This document shows, piece after piece, positions 1 to 5,574 of a DNA stretch of 6,963 nucleotides. The position numbers were made by a program, and so were the translations under genes. Every line of letters begins with the position of its first letter. The stretch's first letter is position 1. The stretch is from Ignavibacteriales bacterium (GTDB lineage Bacteria > Bacteroidota > Ignavibacteria > Ignavibacteriales > Melioribacteraceae). Under the pieces are notes generated by a model, which searched no databases, was not told the DNA's origin, and saw only the letters and a program-made list of their open reading frames with translations. The stretch covers positions 1-6,963 of the forward strand of contig JALWSN010000202.1 of assembly GCA_027080245.1 (NCBI GenBank), in the 5' to 3' direction.

Positions 1-261
1 TATTTAAAGGTTCAAGCGTATTGTCCATTTCAAGATGTTTACAGTTAAAATTTTAGTTTAACATATTTCCAAAGGTATTGATTTTATTAACCATTTAGCG
101 CCAGGACTTTAAATAGCAAACAATAGCAGGCTTTTAAAATAAATTTATTTTTACCTACCAAAAAGCTAAATTGAATCCAAGCTTCGGTTTAAACTTAAGA
201 AAATTTTAAGTTTAAAAAGTTTTATTATTACAATTTAAACAAAACAATTATTGCGGTTAAA
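1..261. other. AT-rich noncoding region upstream of the transporter gene
   Basis: I see no supportable gene here. Two edge readings are possible but too short to judge. On the plus strand, frame 1 is open from base 1 to a TAA at 46-48 and could be the last 15 codons of an upstream gene. On the minus strand an ATG at 28-26 opens nine codons running off the edge, without an SD. The rest is strongly AT-rich and holds the inverted repeat at 188-216. A TATTAT hexamer at 223-228 resembles a -10 element but lacks a convincing -35 partner. Confidence 0.6.
188..216. repeat. 11-bp perfect inverted repeat upstream of the transporter
   Basis: The left arm TTTAAACTTAA (188-198) is the exact reverse complement of the right arm TTAAGTTTAAA (206-216), with a 7-nt spacer. 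In RNA the stem could extend inward by a G-U and an A-U pair. It lies 46 bp before the transporter ATG and just upstream of a -10-like TATTAT at 223-228, so it would cover the -35 region of such a promoter. It could be an operator or an AT-rich terminator of an upstream gene. The arms contain few G or C bases and no clean T-tract follows, so a strong terminator is less likely. The repeat is seen directly; its role is inference. Confidence 0.5.
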
Positions 262-1140
262 ATGCTTAAAAACAAATCCTTTTTTTACGCCTCGCTTGCA
301 GTCTTTTTTTGGTCGACGGTTGCAACTGCGTTTAAGTTAACTTTGCGGGGAATGTCCTTCGCTCAATTATTGTTTTACGCTTCTTTAACAAGTACCGTTA
401 TTTTGTTTTCGTTACTAATTCGTAAAAAAGTCAACCTGAAAAATTTATTGTTTGATAGGAAGCATTTAACGCAAAATCTAACGCTCGGTTTAATTAATCC
501 CTTTCTCTATTATTTGGTATTGTTCAAGGCTTATTCTCTTTTGCCCGCTCAGGAGGCGCAGCCGCTGAACTACACATGGCCCATTGTGGTCTCGGTCTTT
601 TCGGCGATTTTCCTTGAGGACAAATTAACAATTAAAATAATAATCGGCTTGCTGTTAGCGTTTACGGGAGTGTTGGTTATTTCAACAAGGGGCAATTTGC
701 TTGCGCTAAAATTTCACAGTATTGAAGGCGTAGCGTTGGCAGTTGGCAGCTCGATTATTTGGGCAACTTACTGGACAATCGGATTAAAAGATGAACGCGA
801 TTCGATTCAAAAATTAGGTTCGGGATTTTTCTTCGGAACGATTTTTTCCGCGGTTTACCTGTTGTTATTTGGGAGTTTTTTAATTCGTAACACAACGGCT
901 ATTTTAGGCGCAGTTTACACCGGATTTTTTGAAATGGGAATTACTTTTATTTTGTGGATGAAGGGAATGGAATTAAGCTCCAACAAAGGTAAAACCGCAA
1001 CGCTGGCTTACTTTTCCCCTTTCCTTTCAGTGCTTTTCATTGCATTCGTTCTTAAAGAAAAAATTTTGCTTTCTTCAATTGTTGGATTAGCATTAATTGT
1101 TGGAGGTGTTGCCATACAAAATCTAAAAATAGCTGAGTAA
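262..1140 (+). CDS. DMT-superfamily (EamA) inner-membrane transporter
   Basis: This 292-residue protein is almost entirely hydrophobic, with about ten predicted membrane helices (near residues 7-27, 34-54, 72-91, 100-119, 125-142, 154-172, 186-206, 213-233, 245-265 and 268-287). That is the standard length and 5+5 arrangement of two EamA repeats. The end of each repeat shows the usual short acidic/lysine loop between hydrophobic helices: FLEDKLT near 118-123 and VLKEKILL near 263-270. Such drug/metabolite transporters move small solutes such as amino acids, nucleosides or metabolites, often outward; the substrate cannot be read from sequence. The ATG at 262 has only a weak upstream GCGG, but no better in-frame start exists before the first helix. 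The asparaginase-type gene follows 61 bp downstream on the same strand, so co-transcription is possible. The family call is secure, the substrate unknown. Confidence 0.9.
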   Translation: MLKNKSFFYASLAVFFWSTVATAFKLTLRGMSFAQLLFYASLTSTVILFSLLIRKKVNLKNLLFDRKHLTQNLTLGLINPFLYYLVLFKAYSLLPAQEAQPLNYTWPIVVSVFSAIFLEDKLTIKIIIGLLLAFTGVLVISTRGNLLALKFHSIEGVALAVGSSIIWATYWTIGLKDERDSIQKLGSGFFFGTIFSAVYLLLFGSFLIRNTTAILGAVYTGFFEMGITFILWMKGMELSSNKGKTATLAYFSPFLSVLFIAFVLKEKILLSSIVGLALIVGGVAIQNLKIAE

Positions 1141-1159
1141 TTTGTTTGCGTTTGATTTA

Positions 1160-1180
1160 ATTTAAAAGTTTATTTTAAAT
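1160..1180. repeat. 8-bp AT-only inverted repeat over a possible promoter
   Basis: ATTTAAAA (1160-1167) and TTTTAAAT (1173-1180) are exact reverse complements around a 5-nt loop, in the 61-bp gap before the asparaginase-type gene. A weak sigma70-like pair overlaps it: TTGATT (1152-1157), 17 bp, then TTAAAT (1175-1180), which would put transcription start about 15 bp before the ATG. In such AT-rich DNA both patterns can arise by chance. The dyad is seen; promoter and operator roles are low-confidence inference. Confidence 0.25.
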
Positions 1181-1190
1181 AATTTTCACT

Positions 1191-1196
1191 AAGGAG
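1191..1196 (+). promoter_or_regulatory. Shine-Dalgarno of the asparaginase-type gene
   Basis: AAGGAG lies 5 nt before the ATG at 1202. It is a near-perfect SD and fixes this start, which also gives a protein beginning with an intact twin-arginine signal. Confidence 0.85.
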
Positions 1197-1201
1197 ACTT
1201 A

Positions 1202-2152
1202 ATGAAATATTCTCGTAGAAAATTTATTAAAACATCCACTCTCGCAGCGGGCTCTTTGCTTTACGTTCCCGCCATGCGCAACTTTGCCGCGGCGGCAAAG
1301 GGCAACGCCGCGCCAATAGCCGTTTACACTTGGAATTACGGAACTAAAGTAGGCCGCATTGCGTTGGAAGTAATAAAAAAAGGGGGGGACGGCATCGACT
1401 CTATTGAAAAGGCAATAAATTCAGTGGAATCAGACCCCACTGTAAAATCGGTTGGACTGGGCGGATTGCCCGACGCAAGCGGCGAGGTTACTTTAGACGC
1501 TTCGATAATGGATTGGAACGGAAATGCCGGCGCCGTGGCGTATTTGAAATACATTGAAAATCCTATTTCGGTTGCGCGTCTTGTGAAGGAAAGAACTCCG
1601 CACGTACTTTTAGCCGGCGAAGGAGCTTTGAAATTTGCTCTCAGTAACGGATTCAAAAAAACAAATTTACTAACCGAAGAAAGCAAAAAAGCATGGGAAC
1701 GCTGGAAGAAAAACCACGCAAAAAAAATTAACAATCACGACACTATTGGAATGCTTGTGTTGGACGCCAACAACAATTTAAGCGGTGGCGTTTCCACAAG
1801 CGGACTCTCTTACAAACTTCCCGGAAGAGTTGGGGACTCACCAATAATAGGTGCAGGACTATTTGTTGACAACGCCGTTGGTGCCGCTTGCTCGACGGGA
1901 ATGGGGGAGCTGGCAATTAAAACTTCCGGGAGTTTCCTTGTAGTAGAAAAAATGAGAGAAGGCTATTCCCCCGAAGAGGCTTGCAAAATTGCGGTCGAAA
2001 GAACTACAAAATACGGGCGCAATCAACAAATTTGTTTCCTTGCGATGAATAGTAAAGGTAAAGTTGGCGCCTATGCATTGATACGTGGATTTAGTTACAT
2101 GGTAGCTACGCAACAAGGAATTAAGCTGTTTGCAAGCAAACACTTATTTTAA
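1202..2152 (+). CDS. Tat-exported N4-(beta-N-acetylglucosaminyl)-L-asparaginase-type Ntn hydrolase
   Basis: This 316-residue protein belongs to the aspartylglucosaminidase family, which cleaves the GlcNAc-Asn bond left by N-glycoprotein breakdown and matures by self-cleavage before a nucleophilic Thr. Residues 4-34 are a Tat signal: SRRKFIK, a hydrophobic stretch, then an Ala-rich end. The cleavage motif HDTIGM places the nucleophile at Thr181. Substrate residues known from the Flavobacterium enzyme recur at the same spacing: Thr199 (+18), Arg209 (+28), Asp212 (+31), Thr232 and Gly233 (+51, +52). Trp44 near the mature N-terminus matches the conserved Trp. The protein is therefore probably active and acts in the periplasm. 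It could instead favour plain asparagine or isoaspartyl peptides, but the Arg/Asp/Thr-Gly set favours the glycosylasparagine subgroup. Its last 9 bp overlap the end of the opposing peptidase gene. Confidence 0.92.
   Translation: MKYSRRKFIKTSTLAAGSLLYVPAMRNFAAAAKGNAAPIAVYTWNYGTKVGRIALEVIKKGGDGIDSIEKAINSVESDPTVKSVGLGGLPDASGEVTLDASIMDWNGNAGAVAYLKYIENPISVARLVKERTPHVLLAGEGALKFALSNGFKKTNLLTEESKKAWERWKKNHAKKINNHDTIGMLVLDANNNLSGGVSTSGLSYKLPGRVGDSPIIGAGLFVDNAVGAACSTGMGELAIKTSGSFLVVEKMREGYSPEEACKIAVERTTKYGRNQQICFLAMNSKGKVGAYALIRGFSYMVATQQGIKLFASKHLF
2127..2142. terminator. Candidate bidirectional terminator hairpin
   Basis: TGTTTGC (2127-2133) and GCAAACA (2136-2142) are exact reverse complements separated by AA; in RNA this gives a 6-bp stem with a 4-nt loop. 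On the plus strand a T-rich CTTATTTT follows, as after an intrinsic terminator, though the hairpin lies inside the last codons of the asparaginase-type gene. On the minus strand it begins 1 nt after the peptidase stop codon, but the tract after it is only weakly T-rich. The convergent position fits shared termination; the stem is short, so this remains a candidate. Confidence 0.4.
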
Positions 2153-3988
2153 GTAAACCATTGCTTTGGAAACATTCTGATTATTGAACGTGAGCTTGTA
2201 AAAGTAAATTCCGCTTGCCAACCCGCCGTACTTTTCCGGATTAAAAACGTATTCGTAAGTTCCTTTTTGTAAATAGTCGTCAACTAAAACCGCAACGCGT
2301 TCGCCTAAAAGATTAAAAACACTAAGCTGAACATTCCCACTTTTGTTTAAGGTAAATTTAATTCGGGTAACGGGATTAAACGGATTTGGGTAGTTCTGAA
2401 ACAATTCAAAATCCGAAGGAGAGACCGCCTGCGCCACTTCGGAAATTTCTCCTCTGTAAATAATTCTAAATGCATCAGCCGCCACGGTGTCGGATGCGTT
2501 GTTGCCGACCGTTATTGTAATTGCGCCATCGCGCGTTAGCTTTGCTTCGCCAATAAAATTCCACTGTCCTCCGTTTGTTCTTTCCGTCTTTTGAATTAAA
2601 TGGCTTTCGCCGTTGAACTCTATTTTAAAGCCTGTATTAAACGCAAAATTTTCAGAATGAGGCCACCAGGCGTAAACGTCGTAAAGTCCTTTTGATATTA
2701 AACCTGTAGAGTATTTTAATTTGGATTCCCCGTTACCAGGCGGCGCTACGTAATAATCGTTCCCGAAAAATTCAATTCCTGCTGTGTCGGTTTGCCACTG
2801 CCCTGAAATCCCGGCGTCGTCGTTGTCGAGGATAATTCGTTTGGGAGTAGAAAGCTTCAAAAACTCGCCGATGGAGTAAACCGTTCTTGCACCTATTTCG
2901 TAAAGGTTTTCGTTGGTCACCCAAATTCCCGTTGAGTAATGGTCGTAAGGGGTTTCGTAAGTAAGCGCCAAAACTTTTTCGCCGTAATTGTTCCAGAGCC
3001 ACCCTTCGGGGAAATACGAATGCAAATTCGAATGGCTGTAATCATTGGGCGTGAAGTATTGGTTATCCGAAGTATTTAAATTGGCAAATTGGTTTTCAAT
3101 TCTGTAAAACCTTGGAGAAGTCGACTGGGCGGAGTGAATCCAGAAAGTGCAATAGGATGAAGCTTGAGAGTGGAGGTTCAGAAAAACCGAAAAAACTTTT
3201 TGCTTGTTTAGTTCGGTCATTTTTTGTTTCAAATGAAGCACTTCGAGGGCGGTTTTGTCGTCGGGTTTGTCCCATTGTCTTTCAAGGTCTACGCCGCTAA
3301 AGTTTGTGCGCGATCTGCCGTAATAAACGCCGTCGGGATTGTCGAACGGAACAAGGTAAAAAACAATGTTCTTTCGGTAGAAGTCGATCACGTCGTCGTT
3401 CTTTAACAATTCGCGCACGATTCCGTCGAAGTGGAACGAACTGGGCGTTTCGCCGGGATGCGTTCTTGCGTGAATCCAGACGCGATATTTCCCGCTGTCC
3501 GGAACCGTAAAATCCGTAACGGTCAACAATTGCTGAGGCAATCCTTTGGGCGTAAAACCGATTGTGTCCAATTTAACGAACGAGCTTTTTGTCCATTCTT
3601 TCAAACGCTTTTGTAAATACGAAAACGTGTAAGGAATATAATACGCAACGTAGACGGTATCTTTGGTGAAATTTTTCTTAAAATAATTAACGTAAGGCGC
3701 CTCGCTTTCAGTGAAGCGTTCGTAATTTCGGTTGTCGTAAGAATACATTGCCCTGTTGACGTCGCTGTTGGAAATTTCGACGGCAATGGTTTTGTTCTTC
3801 ACGCCCGACATCCTAAAGTAAAACCAACGTCCGCCGATATCTTCCCGCGTGGTAACTTTGTAATCAGTCGAGTCTATTTGCTGAACGCTTGCAAGATTGC
3901 CGCTTTCAAAGTTAGCGTCGAATTTAACTTGAGCTTTAGCTATCCGGGCTAAAAATAAGAAAGGGAAAAGGAAAATCCAATATTTCAT
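2144..3988 (-). CDS. Secreted M14 carboxypeptidase (cytosolic-carboxypeptidase-like) with golvesin-like and T9SS sorting domains
   Basis: 614 residues. Residues 1-19 or 1-20 form a signal peptide ending AKA-Q. Residues 21-135 look like the N-domain that precedes the catalytic domain in CCP-type M14 enzymes (FESGNL, WFYFR, AYYIPYTFSYL). The catalytic domain, about 140-380, shows zinc ligands His177 and Glu180 (HPGE) and His273, Arg227 (GRSR) and Arg237 (substrate carboxylate binding) and catalytic Glu345 (YET). The conserved DLNR motif reads DLER here, so Glu236 replaces the usual Asn. Residues 386-512 resemble the golvesin C-terminal-like beta domain (ILDNDD, YDVYAWWP, GGQWNFIG, AADAFRI). Residues 523-614 are a T9SS type A sorting domain. 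The protein is probably carried through the outer membrane and surface-anchored or released, cleaving peptide C-termini outside the cell. Substrate unknown. Confidence 0.9.
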   Translation of the reverse strand: MKYWIFLFPFLFLARIAKAQVKFDANFESGNLASVQQIDSTDYKVTTREDIGGRWFYFRMSGVKNKTIAVEISNSDVNRAMYSYDNRNYERFTESEAPYVNYFKKNFTKDTVYVAYYIPYTFSYLQKRLKEWTKSSFVKLDTIGFTPKGLPQQLLTVTDFTVPDSGKYRVWIHARTHPGETPSSFHFDGIVRELLKNDDVIDFYRKNIVFYLVPFDNPDGVYYGRSRTNFSGVDLERQWDKPDDKTALEVLHLKQKMTELNKQKVFSVFLNLHSQASSYCTFWIHSAQSTSPRFYRIENQFANLNTSDNQYFTPNDYSHSNLHSYFPEGWLWNNYGEKVLALTYETPYDHYSTGIWVTNENLYEIGARTVYSIGEFLKLSTPKRIILDNDDAGISGQWQTDTAGIEFFGNDYYVAPPGNGESKLKYSTGLISKGLYDVYAWWPHSENFAFNTGFKIEFNGESHLIQKTERTNGGQWNFIGEAKLTRDGAITITVGNNASDTVAADAFRIIYRGEISEVAQAVSPSDFELFQNYPNPFNPVTRIKFTLNKSGNVQLSVFNLLGERVAVLVDDYLQKGTYEYVFNPEKYGGLASGIYFYKLTFNNQNVSKAMVYLK

Positions 3989-3993
3989 AAACT

Positions 3994-4013
3994 ATCCTTC
4001 ATTTTGGAAGGAT
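3994..4013 (-). promoter_or_regulatory. SD and SD-sequestering hairpin of the peptidase gene
   Basis: On the minus strand the SD GAAGGA (4000-3995) sits 6 nt before the ATG at 3988. The exact complement ATCCTTC lies just upstream: 4013-4007 pairs with 4000-3994 over a 6-nt loop, giving a perfect 7-bp stem that includes the whole SD. The mRNA could therefore hide its ribosome binding site, which would damp translation or make it sensitive to temperature or a bound factor. The SD is well supported; regulation by the hairpin is inference. Confidence 0.5.
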
Positions 4014-4047
4014 TAAAATAAGAAAAATAAGAACAATTTTTTTCGAA

Positions 4048-4075
4048 ATTATTTCTGCTTGTAAAATAATTCCAA
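4048..4075 (-). promoter_or_regulatory. Possible sigma70-like promoter for the peptidase gene
   Basis: Reading the minus strand, TTGGAA (4075-4070) is followed after 16 bp by AATAAT (4053-4048): 4/6 and 5/6 matches to the classic -35 and -10 elements. Transcription would start near 4041 and give a leader of about 50 nt that carries the SD hairpin. The region is AT-rich and the primary sigma factor of this group can prefer other motifs, so this is tentative. Confidence 0.3.
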
Positions 4076-4080
4076 AAGTT

Positions 4081-4100
4081 ATTGTGCAATTAATCACAAT
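4081..4100. promoter_or_regulatory. CRP/FNR-like operator dyad in the divergent region
   Basis: ATTGTG (4081-4086) and CACAAT (4095-4100) are exact reverse complements 8 bp apart. The inner part, TGTGC-N6-TCACA, has the exact spacing of the CRP consensus TGTGA-N6-TCACA with one mismatch. It lies 52 bp before the small membrane-protein start and about 92 bp before the peptidase start, so it could serve either gene. The centre is about 49 bp upstream of the peptidase start site suggested by the possible promoter, not at a classic -41.5 or -61.5. The dyad is seen; the regulator is inferred. Confidence 0.4.
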
Positions 4101-4152
4101 ATTTTTAGAACAAATAATTTAAATTGCAACTCAAATTTAAGGGAGGATGCAC

Positions 4153-4422
4153 ATGTTAGAAGCTACCAAATCTAAACCCAAAACCGCCCAGGGCGGAGCG
4201 GTCGTTGAAAAAATAAACGCTTTTGTTTGGCGTCCCGTTAAATCGGGTCTTGCAGGCTTTGCAATTTTTTTCACAACCTTGTTAGTAGCCAAATATTTAG
4301 CTTACCTTTTAGGGGCTCAAACAATTTTTGAAGTTGACATTAACGACGTTTACCTGTGCTTAATAGGATTTGGTCTTTACTTTCTGATAAGAATACTCGA
4401 AAATTTTAAGGACAAGAAGTAA
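4153..4422 (+). CDS. Small two-helix membrane protein of unknown function
   Basis: I do not recognise this 89-residue protein. It has a charged, Lys-rich N-terminus (1-31), a helix at about 33-54, a short acidic loop (EVDIND, 60-65), a second helix at about 66-82 and a basic tail ending KDKK. By the positive-inside rule both ends should be cytoplasmic. Lys47 lies within the first helix. The start is chosen from the SD: AAGGGAGG (4139-4146) directly abuts an ATG at 4147, too close to use, but is 6 nt from the ATG at 4153. The upstream ATG would add only Met-His. The strong SD and clean protein-like composition argue that it is real. It is divergent from the secreted peptidase, sharing the region with the CRP-like dyad, and ends 1 bp from prfA on the opposite strand. 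Confidence 0.8.
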   Translation: MLEATKSKPKTAQGGAVVEKINAFVWRPVKSGLAGFAIFFTTLLVAKYLAYLLGAQTIFEVDINDVYLCLIGFGLYFLIRILENFKDKK

Positions 4423-4423
4423 C

Positions 4424-5497
4424 CTACTCCGATTTAAGCTTTTCCGCTCTATCCGCAATTTTTAATTTTTCAATCAATTCAAACAAATCCCCCTGCAAAA
4501 TATTGCTCAGGTTGTAAAGGGTCAATCCGATTCTGTGGTCGGTAACTCTGTTTTGAGGAAAGTTGTAAGTTCTAATCTTTTCGCTTCTGTCGCCGCTTTT
4601 AACCATTGACTTGCGTTGCGCCGCTATTTTGTCCGTTTGCTCGCGCAGCTTCAAATCGTAAAGTCTTGCTTTTAACACTTTCATTGCTTTCTGTCTGTTC
4701 TTCAACTGCGAGCGTTCGTCTTGGCATTGCACAACAATGCCCGTGGGGATGTGCGTAATTCTAATAGCGGTCTCCACCTTGTTAACGTTTTGCCCTCCTG
4801 CGCCGCCGCTGCGGTAAACATCCACTCTAATATCGTTGGGGTCGACTTCCACTTCAACGTCTTCCACTTCCGGCAGAACCGCGACCGACGCCGCCGAAGT
4901 GTGAATTCTGCCGCTTGCTTCGGTAATTGGAACGCGTTGAACCCTGTGAACGCCGCTTTCGAATTTCAAGTCTCCGTAAACGTCTTTGCCGCTAATGGAA
5001 AGCACGGCCTCTTTAATTCCGCCCAACCCCGAAGATTCGTTCAAGTCAATCAACTCGTGTTTCCAGCCTTTTAGTTCGGCAAAGCGGGTGTACATTCTCA
5101 GCAAATCGGCGGCAAACAAAGCGGCTTCCTCGCCGCCGGTCCCTTGCCGTATTTCCATTATTACGTTTTTATTATCGTTGGGGTCTTTTGGAATTAACAG
5201 ACTTTTTAATTTTTCGGTTAACTCTTCTTTTTGATTTTTCAAATCCTCCAGCTCGCTCTTTGCTAGTTCAACTATTTCTTTGTCTTTTTCGTTCTCGATT
5301 AAAAAATTATTGTCCTCAATGTCCTGAACCACTTTCTGATACTTGTCGAACGTTTGAACTATTTCTTCCAGCTCGCTCCTTTTTTTGCTTAATTTTATCA
5401 GTTCTTCCTGATTGGAAGCGATTGCGGGATCGCTTAACTGCGCATTTATTTCGTCGTATTTAGTTTTAATTTCTTTTAGTTTTTCGATAAATTCCAT
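4424..5497 (-). CDS. prfA: Peptide chain release factor 1 (RF1)
   Basis: RF1 enters the ribosomal A site at UAA and UAG codons and triggers peptidyl-tRNA hydrolysis. The protein is full length (357 residues). The N-terminal third is an acidic/lysine-rich helical coiled-coil region. Next come the RF family block RQGTGGEEAALFA (117-129), the RF1 stop-codon reading tripeptide PIT (190-192, matching PxT) in HRVQRVPITEASGRIHTSA, and the catalytic GGQ (234-236) in GGAGGQNVNKVETAIRITH. PxT in place of SPF, and no programmed frameshift, exclude RF2. The start has a good SD, GAGGTG, 3 nt before the ATG (GAGG core 5 nt away). It lies 77 bp downstream of the glycosyltransferase on the same strand and may be read through from it. 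No prmC, the methyltransferase that modifies the GGQ glutamine and is often adjacent, is present here. Confidence 0.98.
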   Translation of the reverse strand: MEFIEKLKEIKTKYDEINAQLSDPAIASNQEELIKLSKKRSELEEIVQTFDKYQKVVQDIEDNNFLIENEKDKEIVELAKSELEDLKNQKEELTEKLKSLLIPKDPNDNKNVIMEIRQGTGGEEAALFAADLLRMYTRFAELKGWKHELIDLNESSGLGGIKEAVLSISGKDVYGDLKFESGVHRVQRVPITEASGRIHTSAASVAVLPEVEDVEVEVDPNDIRVDVYRSGGAGGQNVNKVETAIRITHIPTGIVVQCQDERSQLKNRQKAMKVLKARLYDLKLREQTDKIAAQRKSMVKSGDRSEKIRTYNFPQNRVTDHRIGLTLYNLSNILQGDLFELIEKLKIADRAEKLKSE

Positions 5498-5500
5498 TTA

Positions 5501-5526
5501 CACCTCGAATTGAAAATGCAAAAATA
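5501..5526 (-). promoter_or_regulatory. prfA Shine-Dalgarno and possible -7 element
   Basis: GAGGTG (5506-5501) just before the prfA ATG is a convincing SD. Further upstream TATTTTTG (5526-5519) fits TAnnTTTG, the -7 element known for Bacteroidota promoters, but no TTG is visible at the expected -33 position and the DNA is AT-rich. The SD is well supported; an internal prfA promoter is weakly supported. Confidence 0.35.
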
Positions 5527-5574
5527 ATAAAATTGCCTCTTAGTTTCTTTTAATAAAAAAGGGCGAACGAACCG

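Noticed and set aside
1..48. Possible gene ends at the left edge: 15 plus-strand codons to TAA at 46-48, or nine minus-strand codons from an ATG at 28
   Set aside because: Both are too short to support, they conflict with each other, and neither has an SD or family signal.
1336..1734. Open minus-strand reading frame of 132 codons opposite the asparaginase-type gene
   Set aside because: It lies wholly antisense to a gene with a complete catalytic motif set, and its own product has low-complexity, non-family-like composition.
3112..3616. Several overlapping plus-strand open frames opposite the peptidase
   Set aside because: They are short and Arg/Cys/Phe-rich shadow frames antisense to the conserved M14 domain, with no good SD.
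4147..4149. Upstream ATG for the small membrane protein
   Set aside because: The SD core GGGAGG directly touches it, leaving no spacer; the ATG at 4153 is 6 nt away and fits better.
4721..5463. Plus-strand open frames opposite prfA
   Set aside because: They are antisense to the highly conserved RF1 core and have no recognisable protein features.
4424..5497. Release factor 2 (prfB) as an alternative identity
   Set aside because: The PIT (PxT) codon-reading motif and the lack of an internal frameshift site identify RF1.
5498..5574. Possible terminator after the glycosyltransferase (CCCTTTTTTATT on the minus strand)
   Set aside because: The T-run is present, but I found no stem-loop in front of it, and prfA follows on the same strand.
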